DNA from: G965230065 sp965230065
GTDB lineage: Bacteria > Bacteroidota > Bacteroidia > Cytophagales > Cyclobacteriaceae
Direction of reading: 5' to 3'
Assembly: GCA_965230065.1 (NCBI GenBank)
Contig: OZ245942.1
Span: 6,448,001 to 6,512,000 of the forward strand
Length of the DNA: 64,000 nucleotides
In this document: positions 8,908-17,163 of the stretch, piece by piece
Numbering within the stretch: the first letter of the stretch is position 1
Layout of the letters: every line of letters starts with the position of its first letter
The notes under the pieces: generated by a model
What the model was told of the DNA's origin: nothing
Seen by the model: the letters and a program-made list of their open reading frames with translations, nothing else
The model's database searches: none
Made by a program: the position numbers and the translations under genes

Positions 8908-8957
8908 TAGGCAGCGGCAGTAGGCAATAATTTTTCCCTGCCTACTGCCGCTGCTTA
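8908..8957. repeat. copy B of the GGCAGCGGCAGTAGGC hairpin repeat
   Basis: GCAGCGGCAGTAGGCA (8911-8926) pairs perfectly with TGCCTACTGCCGCTGC (8939-8954) around a 12-base AT-rich loop. Three further pairs extend the stem if one G-T is allowed. The 16-mer GGCAGCGGCAGTAGGC is identical to copy A at 5524. It again lies between convergent genes (trpS and the gene ending at 8971). Confidence 0.7.
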
Positions 8958-8970
8958 CTGCTATACTGCA

Positions 8971-9396
8971 TCACCTTGCTTGCCAAACTTGTTCCTGCAT
9001 GCGGTTACCCACCTGTAAAACCAAACGGGTAGGGCCAGGTACCAGTACCAAACGGGTTAAATCTTTGGGATAATCATCTACATCTACAATGACACCTTCT
9101 TCAATAGGCACATCAAAATAGGGCAAGCCATCCGTATTTTCGCCTTTCTTTACATATTTTTTTGCCAAATAGGCAATGGGCAGCAGGACATCACTATCCG
9201 GGCAAAGTTCATCGTGCACATCGGCCAATGCATCTTCCAGGTAAGTACCGTATTCCTGCATAAAATTGTCTTCCAGATCATGTAGTTCTTCTTCTACAAG
9301 ATCGTATTTCTCATCATTATAATTCATGGCACTTAACTGATTTTTCTTTTCAGCTATTTTGGCCAGAATAAATTCTAAATCTTGTACGTTCACCAT
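8971..9396 (-). CDS. hypothetical acidic protein, 141 aa
   Basis: The start was placed at the Met at 9396 (MVNVQDLEFILAKI), because the 20 residues upstream in the frame have the composition of spacer DNA. The first half is a helical hairpin rich in Glu/Asp (KYDLVEEELHDLEDNF). The second half is beta-like and Val/Pro-rich (EGVIVDVDDYPKDLTRLVLV). There is no signal peptide or membrane segment. I think it is a conserved Bacteroidota protein of unknown function but cannot name a family. It converges on trpS across the hairpin repeat. Confidence 0.65.
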   Translation of the reverse strand: MVNVQDLEFILAKIAEKKNQLSAMNYNDEKYDLVEEELHDLEDNFMQEYGTYLEDALADVHDELCPDSDVLLPIAYLAKKYVKKGENTDGLPYFDVPIEEGVIVDVDDYPKDLTRLVLVPGPTRLVLQVGNRMQEQVWQAR

Positions 9397-9942
9397 AACA
9401 CATAAATATTTGTTGTTCTTCAATTCAAAATTCTTAACTCTTGTTATAACTACCAATTAATATTGGTAAAAGCTTACACAAGGTAAGTAACCTTTAGTTT
9501 TTTAAATTTTACCCCCATAAAAGATTATCAATATGAACGTTTATTTTGCCTGGTTGGTGTGCAAAAAGATGTAGTCTCTATTGCAAATCGTCCGCTTTAG
9601 AAATGCATACAGCAACTGTGCTACCGCGTAATAATATTTTAACTGATCAAATCATTTTTGCAGATTACTTTTCTTTATTGTTACGTGGGAGCTATGAAAT
9701 TGCATACGTGGTATTAAAATATATCTGAAAAAGAACAATTACAGTAAACCTTACATATTATCAGCCACAAGGAAGATATCCTATAAAGCTGGCAGCCAAT
9801 GCGATGGGGAAGTGTAACAATATGGAAAATCTCATACTGGCAATTTACTCAATCTTATATCTGTTTTTCAAGCCTTTTCTATCATGACTTTCCATAGATT
9901 TTCTTTTATATTGCACTGTAAAATGCCATTAATCGTCTCCTT
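9397..9942. other. gene-free AT-rich spacer, about 545 bases
   Basis: I find no convincing gene here. A 60-codon frame from a TTG at 9546 has odd composition and no sensible start. The right end should hold the promoter of the gene at 9943, but no clear TAnnTTTG box with a partner is visible. No RNA gene could be recognised by eye. Confidence 0.5.
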
Positions 9943-10302
9943 ATGAAAGCTATTCTTACAAAAATAGGTATAGGTTTGTTAATCCTTATTTTTGCTGTTT
10001 TTCTTTTCTTTTATTTTGCCAACTACAGCACTGGTACCAGAGCAGGTGTTGTCATGAAAATCAGTAAAAAAGGGGTGTTATTTAAAACCCAGGAAGGCAT
10101 GTTAGACGTAGGCACGATCAACGATCCCTGGAACTTTTCCGTAGCATCTTCGCAAGATGATGTGCTTGCAACATTAAATGAAGTACAAAAAACGGGAGAG
10201 CGGGTACAGTTGCACTATCAGGAAAAATATGTACAACTGTTTTGGAGGGGTGACACCAAATATTTTGTAGTAAGGGTTGAAAAAATGTCTGATATACCGT
10301 AA
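9943..10302 (+). CDS. small membrane-anchored protein, 119 aa
   Basis: One hydrophobic N-terminal segment (residues 7-26) is followed by a compact soluble domain containing GTRAGVVMKISKKGVLFKTQ, then WNFSV and a YFVVRVEK end. Proteins of this shape in Bacteroidota are often labelled 6-phosphogluconate dehydrogenase in databases, but the sequence has no NADP-binding or dehydrogenase motif, so that name should be avoided. It is probably anchored in the inner membrane with the beta-rich domain in the periplasm. The function is unknown. It is convergent with the PNPOx gene 10 bases away. Confidence 0.75.
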   Translation: MKAILTKIGIGLLILIFAVFLFFYFANYSTGTRAGVVMKISKKGVLFKTQEGMLDVGTINDPWNFSVASSQDDVLATLNEVQKTGERVQLHYQEKYVQLFWRGDTKYFVVRVEKMSDIP

Positions 10303-10312
10303 CAAGTCTACC

Positions 10313-10816
10313 TTATTTTGAAGATACTTTTTCATTTTCACCTTCCTGGTAAGGTTCACCTGATAATACCGCATCAACTAAGTTAAATAATCGCACCATT
10401 TCACTTGAGGTCGTATCCCAATATTCAGCCGTATGTACTGATACCTTCAGTAAGGTGAGTTCCGGGTCTTCCTTTCCCTGAGGAAACCATGCTTTATACA
10501 CCGGACTCCACAACTCATCTTTTAAGGTCTCATTTTCCACAATTTCCCCTTTTCCGGTAACCGATACGTATGTATGTGTTTTAGGGTCAGCATAGCTAAC
10601 GTTTACATCTTGGTGTATTGCAATCTCTTTACTTTTGGGAGATGGGCTTTTTGTGAAAAACCAAAGCGTTCCGTCAGCATCCACCTTCAATGTTTGCATA
10701 GGCCTGCTTCTCAAATGCCCTTCCTTGTCCTGGGTAGCCAGCATGGCAATATCAATTGCTGATATTTTCTCTCTTATTTTGCTTATTTGTTCTTTTTCGT
10801 GATCTGAAATGTTCAT
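10313..10816 (-). CDS. pyridoxamine 5'-phosphate oxidase-fold protein (general stress protein 26-like)
   Basis: This is a split-barrel flavin-binding-fold protein of 167 aa. The typical opening is visible (DIAMLATQDKEGHLRSRPMQTLKVDADGTLWFFT, residues about 22-55), followed by VSYADPKTHTYVSVTGKGEI and the late Trp-rich segment AEYWDT. Family members bind FMN or F420/heme-like cofactors and are linked to stress responses; true PdxH catalytic residues are not evident. It lies 18 bases downstream of the fasciclin lipoprotein gene on the same strand, so the two may be co-transcribed. Confidence 0.85.
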   Translation of the reverse strand: MNISDHEKEQISKIREKISAIDIAMLATQDKEGHLRSRPMQTLKVDADGTLWFFTKSPSPKSKEIAIHQDVNVSYADPKTHTYVSVTGKGEIVENETLKDELWSPVYKAWFPQGKEDPELTLLKVSVHTAEYWDTTSSEMVRLFNLVDAVLSGEPYQEGENEKVSSK

Positions 10817-10834
10817 ACTGTCTTAGCTTTTATT

Positions 10835-11377
10835 TTATTGTAGATTTGTCAATATAGTATCAATTACATGAATGGTACCATTGCTGGCCTGTATGTCAGT
10901 CTGCAATAACTGCCCTCTGCTGATCGCCTGAATGGGAGCACCATTGATAGCCACCAGATTGGCAGTATCCACTAAAATTGTTGCATCAAAATTTCCTTTG
11001 ATGATGTGTGAGGATAATATATTCTTAATATCCTCTTCAGTCCAGTTATCTGGCACATCGCCGAAATCATCGCTTTTTGCCTTCTCAAAAGCCACATTTG
11101 CAGGGGCCAGCAACGTATAATCTTCTGATGTCTCCAATTCTTCGAAAACGCCACTTACCCGGGCTGCCTCATATAACCTTCCCAGCATATCAATATTCTC
11201 AATGGTAGCCAGTAAATCTTCTTCCACCGAAATATCATGATCCTGTTCAACTTCGGCTGCCCTGCCTCCACGGTCAGCGATTTCTTCATTGTCGTTTTCC
11301 CTGCTTTCCTGAGAGGGATTACACGAAACCATTACGGAAAGCATCAATACCGTCAAAATGTGTACTGTTCTATTCAT
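10835..11377 (-). CDS. fasciclin domain lipoprotein
   Basis: This is a lipoprotein with a signal ending VMVSC (Cys19), then a 35-residue acidic linker (SRENDNEEIADRGG), and one FAS1 domain to the end. FAS1 hallmarks are YTLLAPANVAFEKA (H1 box) near residue 90 and the terminal GTIHVIDTIL (H2 box). FAS1 domains mediate adhesion at cell surfaces. The acidic residues soon after the lipidated Cys resemble the export signal that sends Bacteroidota lipoproteins to the surface, so surface exposure is plausible. It precedes the PNPOx-fold gene. Confidence 0.88.
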   Translation of the reverse strand: MNRTVHILTVLMLSVMVSCNPSQESRENDNEEIADRGGRAAEVEQDHDISVEEDLLATIENIDMLGRLYEAARVSGVFEELETSEDYTLLAPANVAFEKAKSDDFGDVPDNWTEEDIKNILSSHIIKGNFDATILVDTANLVAINGAPIQAISRGQLLQTDIQASNGTIHVIDTILTNLQ

Positions 11378-11526
11378 AGTTGTTATTTATTTATGCGTTC
11401 TCATTAGATATATTAAAAAAACCATTCCAAAAGAGTATACCATTGAAAATCAGCTGTTTATATACAAAAAAAACAATATTTGATGTAGAAAAAAATCACC
11501 TCTTTTTACGTACTGTGGAATTTTTT

Positions 11527-11544
11527 CCAAAGTGCTGGCTTTGG
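11527..11544. promoter_or_regulatory. inverted repeat CCAAAG-N6-CTTTGG, candidate operator
   Basis: This is a perfect 6-6-6 inverted repeat in the divergent spacer between the fasciclin gene and the tetR-type gene. Its size suits a dimeric helix-turn-helix repressor, perhaps autoregulation by the adjacent TetR protein. Confidence 0.3.
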
Positions 11545-11659
11545 CCTTAAAATTATATTGGCAGGTTGTTTTCTATCTTTTACTCTATTTTATCGTATAC
11601 CAATAGGGAAAAATTACCGGGCTACCCAACTTTTCGCCTACAAAACTTGTTAACAAATC

Positions 11660-12337
11660 ATGGAAAATACAAAAAGTAAAAAATCGGCAAAAACCGAAAA
11701 AGATAAAGCCTTAAAAATAAAAGAAGCATACATAGACTACGTGCTTGAGCATGGGAGCGAACCGCCCTCTGTATACCAATTTATGAAAAAACTCCGGATG
11801 AAAGAAGCTACTTTTTATGAGCATTTTAATTCATTTGGCAGTTTGCAGAAAGAAATATGGAAAGGTTTCTTCCAGGAAACCCTGCACCAAATACAAAACG
11901 ACCCTGTGTACAATGAATATTCGGTTCGTGAAAAACTGCTTTCATTTTATTTTACCTGGATAGAGCTGTTGAAAGGCCACAGAAGCTACGTGCTTAATTG
12001 CTGGAAAAAGGTAAATCCACGCGACTTTACCCGCAGTAACACTGATTTTTTGCATGGCTTTAAACAAGACTTTATAGAATATGCCAACGATTTGCTCGCT
12101 GAAGGCAAAGAAAGCAACGAAATCATTGACCGCCCGGTGATAGGAAAAGTGTATGACGAAGGGCTTTGGCGGCAGTTGCAGTTTGTCCTTAACTTTTGGG
12201 TGAATGACGACAGCCAGGGCTTTGAACAAACTGATGCAGCCATTGAAAAAGCCGTCAACCTTTCTTTTGACATCATGGGAAGAGGGGCCCTGGATGCAGC
12301 CGTAGACCTGGCCCGCTTCCTGTTTCAAAAGCGATAA
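11660..12337 (+). CDS. TetR family transcriptional regulator
   Basis: This is a 225-aa all-helical regulator. After a Lys-rich head, the N-terminal DNA-binding domain contains the TetR helix-turn-helix in diverged form (PPSVYQFMKKLRMKEATFYE, about residues 35-55). The C-terminal part is a ligand-binding/dimerisation domain (LWRQLQFVLNFWVNDD). It is followed 74 bases later by an AarF-type kinase gene; this TetR-AarF pairing recurs in Bacteroidota and suggests regulation of, or together with, that kinase. Two inverted repeats (11527-11544 and 12380-12397) flank the gene and are candidate binding sites. Confidence 0.8.
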   Translation: MENTKSKKSAKTEKDKALKIKEAYIDYVLEHGSEPPSVYQFMKKLRMKEATFYEHFNSFGSLQKEIWKGFFQETLHQIQNDPVYNEYSVREKLLSFYFTWIELLKGHRSYVLNCWKKVNPRDFTRSNTDFLHGFKQDFIEYANDLLAEGKESNEIIDRPVIGKVYDEGLWRQLQFVLNFWVNDDSQGFEQTDAAIEKAVNLSFDIMGRGALDAAVDLARFLFQKR

Positions 12338-12379
12338 TTTTCCTGTTTTTTGGATTTTATTAATTTAATTAGAAAACTA

Positions 12380-12397
12380 TTACCAGCACGTTGGTAA
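12380..12397. promoter_or_regulatory. inverted repeat TTACCA-N6-TGGTAA, candidate operator
   Basis: This is a perfect 6-6-6 inverted repeat, 14 bases before the aarF-type start codon and just after the tetR gene. The size and place fit a TetR-type operator. Confidence 0.35.
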
Positions 12398-12411
12398 CGA
12401 ACACATAAACT

Positions 12412-13728
12412 ATGAAAGAACAAAAAAAGATACCCACCTCAAAAGTGCAACGCGCTACCCGCTTTGTGAAAACGGGCGCCAAAGTGGGAGGCAATTATTT
12501 GAAATATTATACAAAAAGGGCTTTTAACCCGAAACTCGATAGAAACACCCTTCATGACGACAATGCAACTGATATTTATGACGGATTGAGTGAGTTGAAA
12601 GGCTCAGCACTCAAAGTATTGCAGATGATGAGCATGGACAAAAACCTGTTGCCTACGGCCTACACCGACCGGTTTACAATGGCACAGTATTCTGCGCCTC
12701 CTCTCTCCTATCCGTTAGTCGTTAAAACTTTTCAGAAATACCTGGGCAAAAGCCCGAACCGGATTTTTGATACTTTTACCAAAAGTGCTACCAATGCGGC
12801 TTCCATCGGGCAGGTACACCAGGCTACGCTGGACGGGAAAAAATACGCTGTCAAAATTCAGTATCCGGGCGTGGGAGACAGCGTAAGTTCAGACCTGCGG
12901 ATTGTGCGCCCTTTTGCTGTGCGCATTTTGAATATCAATGAAAGGGACCTGGATTATTACCTGGAAGAAGTAGAAGGTAAATTACTGGAAGAAACCGATT
13001 ACGCACTTGAAATGCGTCGTTCTATGTCCATTTCAGAAGCATGTGCCCACATTGAAAATCTCCATTTTCCGCAATATTACCCTAAGTTGTCAAGTGAAAA
13101 GATCATTACCATGGATTGGATGCACGGGCAGCACCTGAAAGATTTTAATGCCCAAAACCCAACTCAGGAGGTGCGGAATAAAATCGGACAGGCCATGTGG
13201 GATTTTTATGATTATCAGGTACACACCTTGCGGGAAGTACATGCCGATCCGCATCCGGGTAATTTTCTGATGCAGGAAAACGGAACACTGGGCATTATTG
13301 ATTTTGGGTGCGTAAAAGAAATTCCCGAAGATTTTTACCAAAAGTATTTTGCACTTTTACGCAAAGACCTCTCGTTGAATGATGCGGAACTGGAAAAAAT
13401 ATTCTTTGATTTGAACTTTTTAAGTCACAGTGATTCCGCACAAGAAAAGGTTTTATTCACTGGCATTTTCAAGGAAATGATAGAATTGCTGGGCAAGCCT
13501 TTTCATTACGATGAGTTTGATTTCAGTGACGACGCGTACTTTCAACAAATTTTTGACTTAAGCGACCGCATCTCCAATATGAAAGAAGTGCGCAACTCTA
13601 AAACAGCCCGTGGGCCCCGGGATGCCTTGTACATCAACCGTACTTATTTCGGTTTATATTCACTGCTGAATGAACTGGGAGCTAAAGTAATTACCCGCAA
13701 ACCGGAATGGCTGGCAGTAGAAGTATAA
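12412..13728 (+). CDS. AarF/ABC1/UbiB atypical kinase
   Basis: This is an atypical kinase/ATPase of the UbiB family, linked in other organisms to quinone or isoprenoid lipid metabolism. Visible motifs are: an Ala-rich loop in place of the Gly-rich loop (NAASIGQVH, residues 128-136), a VAIK-type Lys (YAVKIQ, K148), the catalytic HADPHPGN (D279, N284) and DFG (D297). The family-defining KxGQ motif appears as K68-V-L-Q71, with Leu in place of Gly. The length of 438 aa is normal. There is no C-terminal membrane helix, unlike many UbiB proteins. It lies downstream of the TetR gene. Confidence 0.88.
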   Translation: MKEQKKIPTSKVQRATRFVKTGAKVGGNYLKYYTKRAFNPKLDRNTLHDDNATDIYDGLSELKGSALKVLQMMSMDKNLLPTAYTDRFTMAQYSAPPLSYPLVVKTFQKYLGKSPNRIFDTFTKSATNAASIGQVHQATLDGKKYAVKIQYPGVGDSVSSDLRIVRPFAVRILNINERDLDYYLEEVEGKLLEETDYALEMRRSMSISEACAHIENLHFPQYYPKLSSEKIITMDWMHGQHLKDFNAQNPTQEVRNKIGQAMWDFYDYQVHTLREVHADPHPGNFLMQENGTLGIIDFGCVKEIPEDFYQKYFALLRKDLSLNDAELEKIFFDLNFLSHSDSAQEKVLFTGIFKEMIELLGKPFHYDEFDFSDDAYFQQIFDLSDRISNMKEVRNSKTARGPRDALYINRTYFGLYSLLNELGAKVITRKPEWLAVEV

Positions 13729-13735
13729 GTGTTGA

Positions 13736-14779
13736 TTATTGTAATTTGACTTTGTAATAAGCCAACGAAGCTTCTACATCTTCCAGGCTTATTTTTACAT
13801 CGTACAAAGCATGGCCAATTTCTTTCAAAAGGGAGCATTGAATGGTTCCCTTTTCATTTTTTTTATCCTGCATAGACAACCGGGCAATGTCATGAATTTG
13901 CGATGATTCCAGGTTTACATGCCCGTATACCTCAAGCAGGAAGTTTTCTACGGCTTCCGCCTCCTTTTCAGGTAAATGGCAATATTTTTTGGAAAGGAAT
14001 AATTCACAGATCATACCCATGGCAATGGCTTCCCCGTGCAGAAAGGGTGTTTGGGTCTCTAAAAAATAACTTTCAATGGCATGGCCAACGGTATGCCCAA
14101 AGTTCAGGATTTTTCGCAGCCCTCCCTCTTTAAAATCTTTACTTACTACCTCGGCCTTCACTTTCACTGAATGGGCAATATGTGCTTCCCACTGTTGTGC
14201 TTCAAAGGCTTTATCAGCGATTTTAGGCCAGTAATTCCGGTCGGCGATCAGGCTGTGCTTAATGACTTCTGCAAATCCCGAACGCAACTCCTTTTTGGGA
14301 AGGGTATCCAGAAAAACAGGGGAAATGATCACTTTGTCGGGATCCCTGAACAGGCCAATATGGTTTTTAAAACCCTGAAAGTCAATACCAAGCTTTCCTC
14401 CCACGGCAGCGTCTACCTGGGCCAGCAAAGTAGTAGGTATGTTGATAAAGTCTATGCCTCGCTTGTAAGCTGAAGCACAAAACCCACCCATATCGCCAAT
14501 GACACCTCCTCCCAGATTAACCAAAAGTGCCTTCCGGTCAAACCCAAAATCAGTCAATTGTTGCCAGATATGCGAGCAGGTATTCAGGTTTTTATTAAGT
14601 TCCCCACTTTGGATTTGTATCAAATGGTGGGCAGGAAGGAAATCCTCAATGAGGGGATAACAATGCTGCCTGGTATTTTCATCTACCAATACAGCGATAT
14701 CAGAATATACAACCGGTTGGAAAAACTCAGAAAGGGCTTCATCCAACCGGCTGGTAATCAAAACATTATCGGGAATCAT
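13736..14779 (-). CDS. aroB: 3-dehydroquinate synthase
   Basis: This is the second enzyme of the shikimate pathway: it converts DAHP to 3-dehydroquinate using NAD and a divalent metal, in the cytoplasm. The NAD-binding GGGVIGDMGGF and metal-ligand motifs GFAEVIKHSL, FGHTVGHAIE and HGEAIAMGM are all present. The length of 347 aa is usual. Its start overlaps the stop of the DAHP synthase-chorismate mutase gene by 4 bases (ATGA), so the first two shikimate enzymes are translationally coupled. It is convergent with the AarF-type gene, 7 bases away. Confidence 0.96.
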   Translation of the reverse strand: MIPDNVLITSRLDEALSEFFQPVVYSDIAVLVDENTRQHCYPLIEDFLPAHHLIQIQSGELNKNLNTCSHIWQQLTDFGFDRKALLVNLGGGVIGDMGGFCASAYKRGIDFINIPTTLLAQVDAAVGGKLGIDFQGFKNHIGLFRDPDKVIISPVFLDTLPKKELRSGFAEVIKHSLIADRNYWPKIADKAFEAQQWEAHIAHSVKVKAEVVSKDFKEGGLRKILNFGHTVGHAIESYFLETQTPFLHGEAIAMGMICELFLSKKYCHLPEKEAEAVENFLLEVYGHVNLESSQIHDIARLSMQDKKNEKGTIQCSLLKEIGHALYDVKISLEDVEASLAYYKVKLQ

Positions 14780-15891
14780 TTTTCTTTTTCACGCTGTTTG
14801 GCTTCCTCATCAATTTTATCCATCACTTCAGATTGTTTTTTGATAGACGCCACGTGAATCAGGTTAAATAATTCAGTAACAAATTTTTCATTGATTTGCA
14901 GTCCGTTGGCCCATTCAGTACGGGTTTTGAAAACTTCATTCCAACGATCAAGCTGGAAAGCCGCCACGTTGCTTTCTTTTTTCACGGCACCAATTTGCCC
15001 AACCAGGTTCATACGTACAGCAATGGCCTCCAGCATTTCCCGGTCAGAATGGTCTATTTGTGTACGCAAATCTTCCAGGTGGGTGATATAATCTATATCT
15101 TCCGAAGTAGATTTCCTTACTTTCAGGTTGGCCATCATCTCACCCAGGGCAGCGGGTGTCACCTGTTGACGGGCATCGCTCCATGCATTTTCCGGATCGC
15201 GGTGGGTTTCAACAATCAACCCATCGTAATTCAGGTCCAGTGCCCTTTGTGAAATTTCAGCTACCATTTCATGCTTACCGGCAATATGGCTGGGATCGCA
15301 AATCATGGGCATATCAGGAATCTGACGCTTTAGCTCAATAGGAATCTGCCATGCGGGCACGTTGCGGTAACGGGTTTTCTGATGAGAAGAGAACCCACGG
15401 TGAATAGCGCCAATCTTTTTAACACCAGCCTGGTTCAGCCTTTCAAATGCACCAATCCACAATGCAAGGTCAGGGTTGATGGGGTTTTTTACCAAAACCG
15501 GCACATCACAACCACGCAAAGCATCGGCAATTTCCTGGACAATAAAAGGACTCACAGTACTCCGGGCGCCTACCCAAAGAATATCAACCCCATATTTTAG
15601 TGCCTCATATACATGCTGGGCATTTGCAATCTCAATGGCAAATTTTACATTCAATTCTTTCTTGATGTTGGCAATCCACCCCAAGGCTTCCACACCAACA
15701 CCTTCAAAACTATTGGGCCGGGTACGGGGTTTCCATACGCCCGCCCTGATTACATCAATGCCTTGTTTTTTAATAGCAGCAGCCGTTTCAAAAAGCTGCT
15801 CTTCAGTCTCTGCACTGCAAGGCCCCGCAATGATGAATGGTGAGGGGTTCCCAACCTGCCATGCTTTTATTCCTTCAATTTCCATGGTCAA
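14776..15891 (-). CDS. bifunctional DAHP synthase / chorismate mutase
   Basis: Residues about 1-260 form a DAHP synthase of the class related to KDO8P synthase (IIAGPCSAE, KPRTRPNSFEGVG, DPSHIAGKHE), which condenses PEP and erythrose 4-phosphate. Residues about 270-360 form a type II chorismate mutase helix bundle (EDLRTQIDHSDREMLEAIA, VGQIGAVKK). The mutase at the C-terminal end is the arrangement known in Bacteroidota; in Bacillus relatives it sits at the N-terminus. The mutase domain may also provide allosteric control of the synthase. It is first in the operon with aroB. Confidence 0.95.
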   Translation of the reverse strand: MTMEIEGIKAWQVGNPSPFIIAGPCSAETEEQLFETAAAIKKQGIDVIRAGVWKPRTRPNSFEGVGVEALGWIANIKKELNVKFAIEIANAQHVYEALKYGVDILWVGARSTVSPFIVQEIADALRGCDVPVLVKNPINPDLALWIGAFERLNQAGVKKIGAIHRGFSSHQKTRYRNVPAWQIPIELKRQIPDMPMICDPSHIAGKHEMVAEISQRALDLNYDGLIVETHRDPENAWSDARQQVTPAALGEMMANLKVRKSTSEDIDYITHLEDLRTQIDHSDREMLEAIAVRMNLVGQIGAVKKESNVAAFQLDRWNEVFKTRTEWANGLQINEKFVTELFNLIHVASIKKQSEVMDKIDEEAKQREKEK

Positions 15892-15969
15892 ACTTTTCTA
15901 AGAGTAATGAGTAATAAATAATAAATACTAAAATATTTTTGAAGCACTAATTTAGCATAATAATACTTC

Positions 15970-17148
15970 ATGTTTGTCAAATCTTCACTTTCCTTTGATA
16001 ACACATCCGTAGCTTTTTCTCATAAGTCAGACAAAGAGTTGCGGAAAATGTACCTGTTATTCACAGCCATCAATAACCGTTTTTTGACAAAAGCAGGTAC
16101 AAAGATGGTGAAAATTGCATTAAAGTTAAAACTCCCCGTTCAAAGAATTATCAAAAAAACTATCTATCAACAGTTTTGCGGGGGAGAAACCCTTAATAAT
16201 TGTGAGATTACCATCCAAAAGTTAGCGGATTTTAATGTAAAAACTGTACTTGTATACTCTGTAGAAGGCAATGAAACTGAAGAATCCTATGAAAAGGCAA
16301 AAACTAATATGTTTGCTGTTATCCAGAAAGCCCCCGCTTCAGGGTCGCTCCCTTTTTGTGTAGTAAAGATCAGCACCCTCGGCAAGACCAGTTTGCTGGA
16401 AAAACTTCAAAAAGGCAGGCAATTATCCCAGAATGAAACGGAAGCCTTCCATCGAATACAGGAAAGGGTAGATACTATTTGTAAAACTGCTGCTCATGCA
16501 AATGTAGGAATCCTGATTGATGCAGAAGAAAGCTGGATTCAGGAGGTTATTGATGATATTGCCGAATCGATGATGAAAAAATATAACAGGAAAAAAGCGG
16601 TAGTGTATAATACATTCCAGTTTTACAGAAAAAATGGCCTTGCCCATTTAAGGAAATCGCACATGAAGGCGGCTTCTTATCATTATTTTTTAGGGGCAAA
16701 ACTAGTGCGTGGGGCTTATTTGGAAAAAGAAAGAAAACGTGCCCGGCAACTGGGTTATGCGGACCCAACTCAACCTGATAAGCAGGCAACGGATGATGCT
16801 TATAATAAAGCGCTATCTTTTTGTATGAATAACAAGCAAAGAATCTTCATTTTTGCAGGCTCTCATAATGAGTACAGCAACCAATACCTCACCTTGTTGA
16901 TGGAAAAACATGGCATGTTCCCCAACGACCCGAGGGTATATTTTTCTCAACTTTATGGAATGAGTGATCACATTTCATTCAATTTGGCCCAGGCAGGATA
17001 CAATGTAGCCAAATATGTTCCCTTTGGGCCTGTAAGCGAGGTGCTTCCTTATTTGTTCAGAAGGGCGGAGGAAAATACTTCCATAGCCGGACAAAGCACC
17101 CGGGAATTGGGCATGGTTAAAAAAGAATTACAAAGTAGGAAGCAGTAA
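15970..17148 (+). CDS. proline dehydrogenase (monofunctional)
   Basis: This FAD-dependent proline dehydrogenase oxidises proline to pyrroline-5-carboxylate. The beta/alpha-barrel signatures LVRGAYLEKER (about residue 237-247), GSHNEYSN and the C-terminal YVPFGPVSEVLPYLFRR and EENTS are the conserved substrate and FAD-contacting motifs. No aldehyde dehydrogenase or DNA-binding domain is present, so it is the stand-alone form used in Bacteroidota; the partner enzyme would be encoded elsewhere. The length of 392 aa fits. It ends 15 bases before the convergent accD. Confidence 0.93.
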   Translation: MFVKSSLSFDNTSVAFSHKSDKELRKMYLLFTAINNRFLTKAGTKMVKIALKLKLPVQRIIKKTIYQQFCGGETLNNCEITIQKLADFNVKTVLVYSVEGNETEESYEKAKTNMFAVIQKAPASGSLPFCVVKISTLGKTSLLEKLQKGRQLSQNETEAFHRIQERVDTICKTAAHANVGILIDAEESWIQEVIDDIAESMMKKYNRKKAVVYNTFQFYRKNGLAHLRKSHMKAASYHYFLGAKLVRGAYLEKERKRARQLGYADPTQPDKQATDDAYNKALSFCMNNKQRIFIFAGSHNEYSNQYLTLLMEKHGMFPNDPRVYFSQLYGMSDHISFNLAQAGYNVAKYVPFGPVSEVLPYLFRRAEENTSIAGQSTRELGMVKKELQSRKQ

Positions 17149-17163
17149 AAGCGGCAATAACCC

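Noticed and set aside
9546..9728. 60-codon frame in the large spacer
   Set aside because: It starts with TTG, has many Cys and rare residues, shows no signal or domain, and no promoter fits; it is most likely chance.
13728..13740. Terminator between aarF and aroB
   Set aside because: Only 7 bases separate the stops and no hairpin with a T-run can be drawn.
15476..15901. 141-codon frame antisense to the DAHP synthase-mutase gene
   Set aside because: It shadows a gene with certain function and has low-complexity Ser/Thr/Phe composition.
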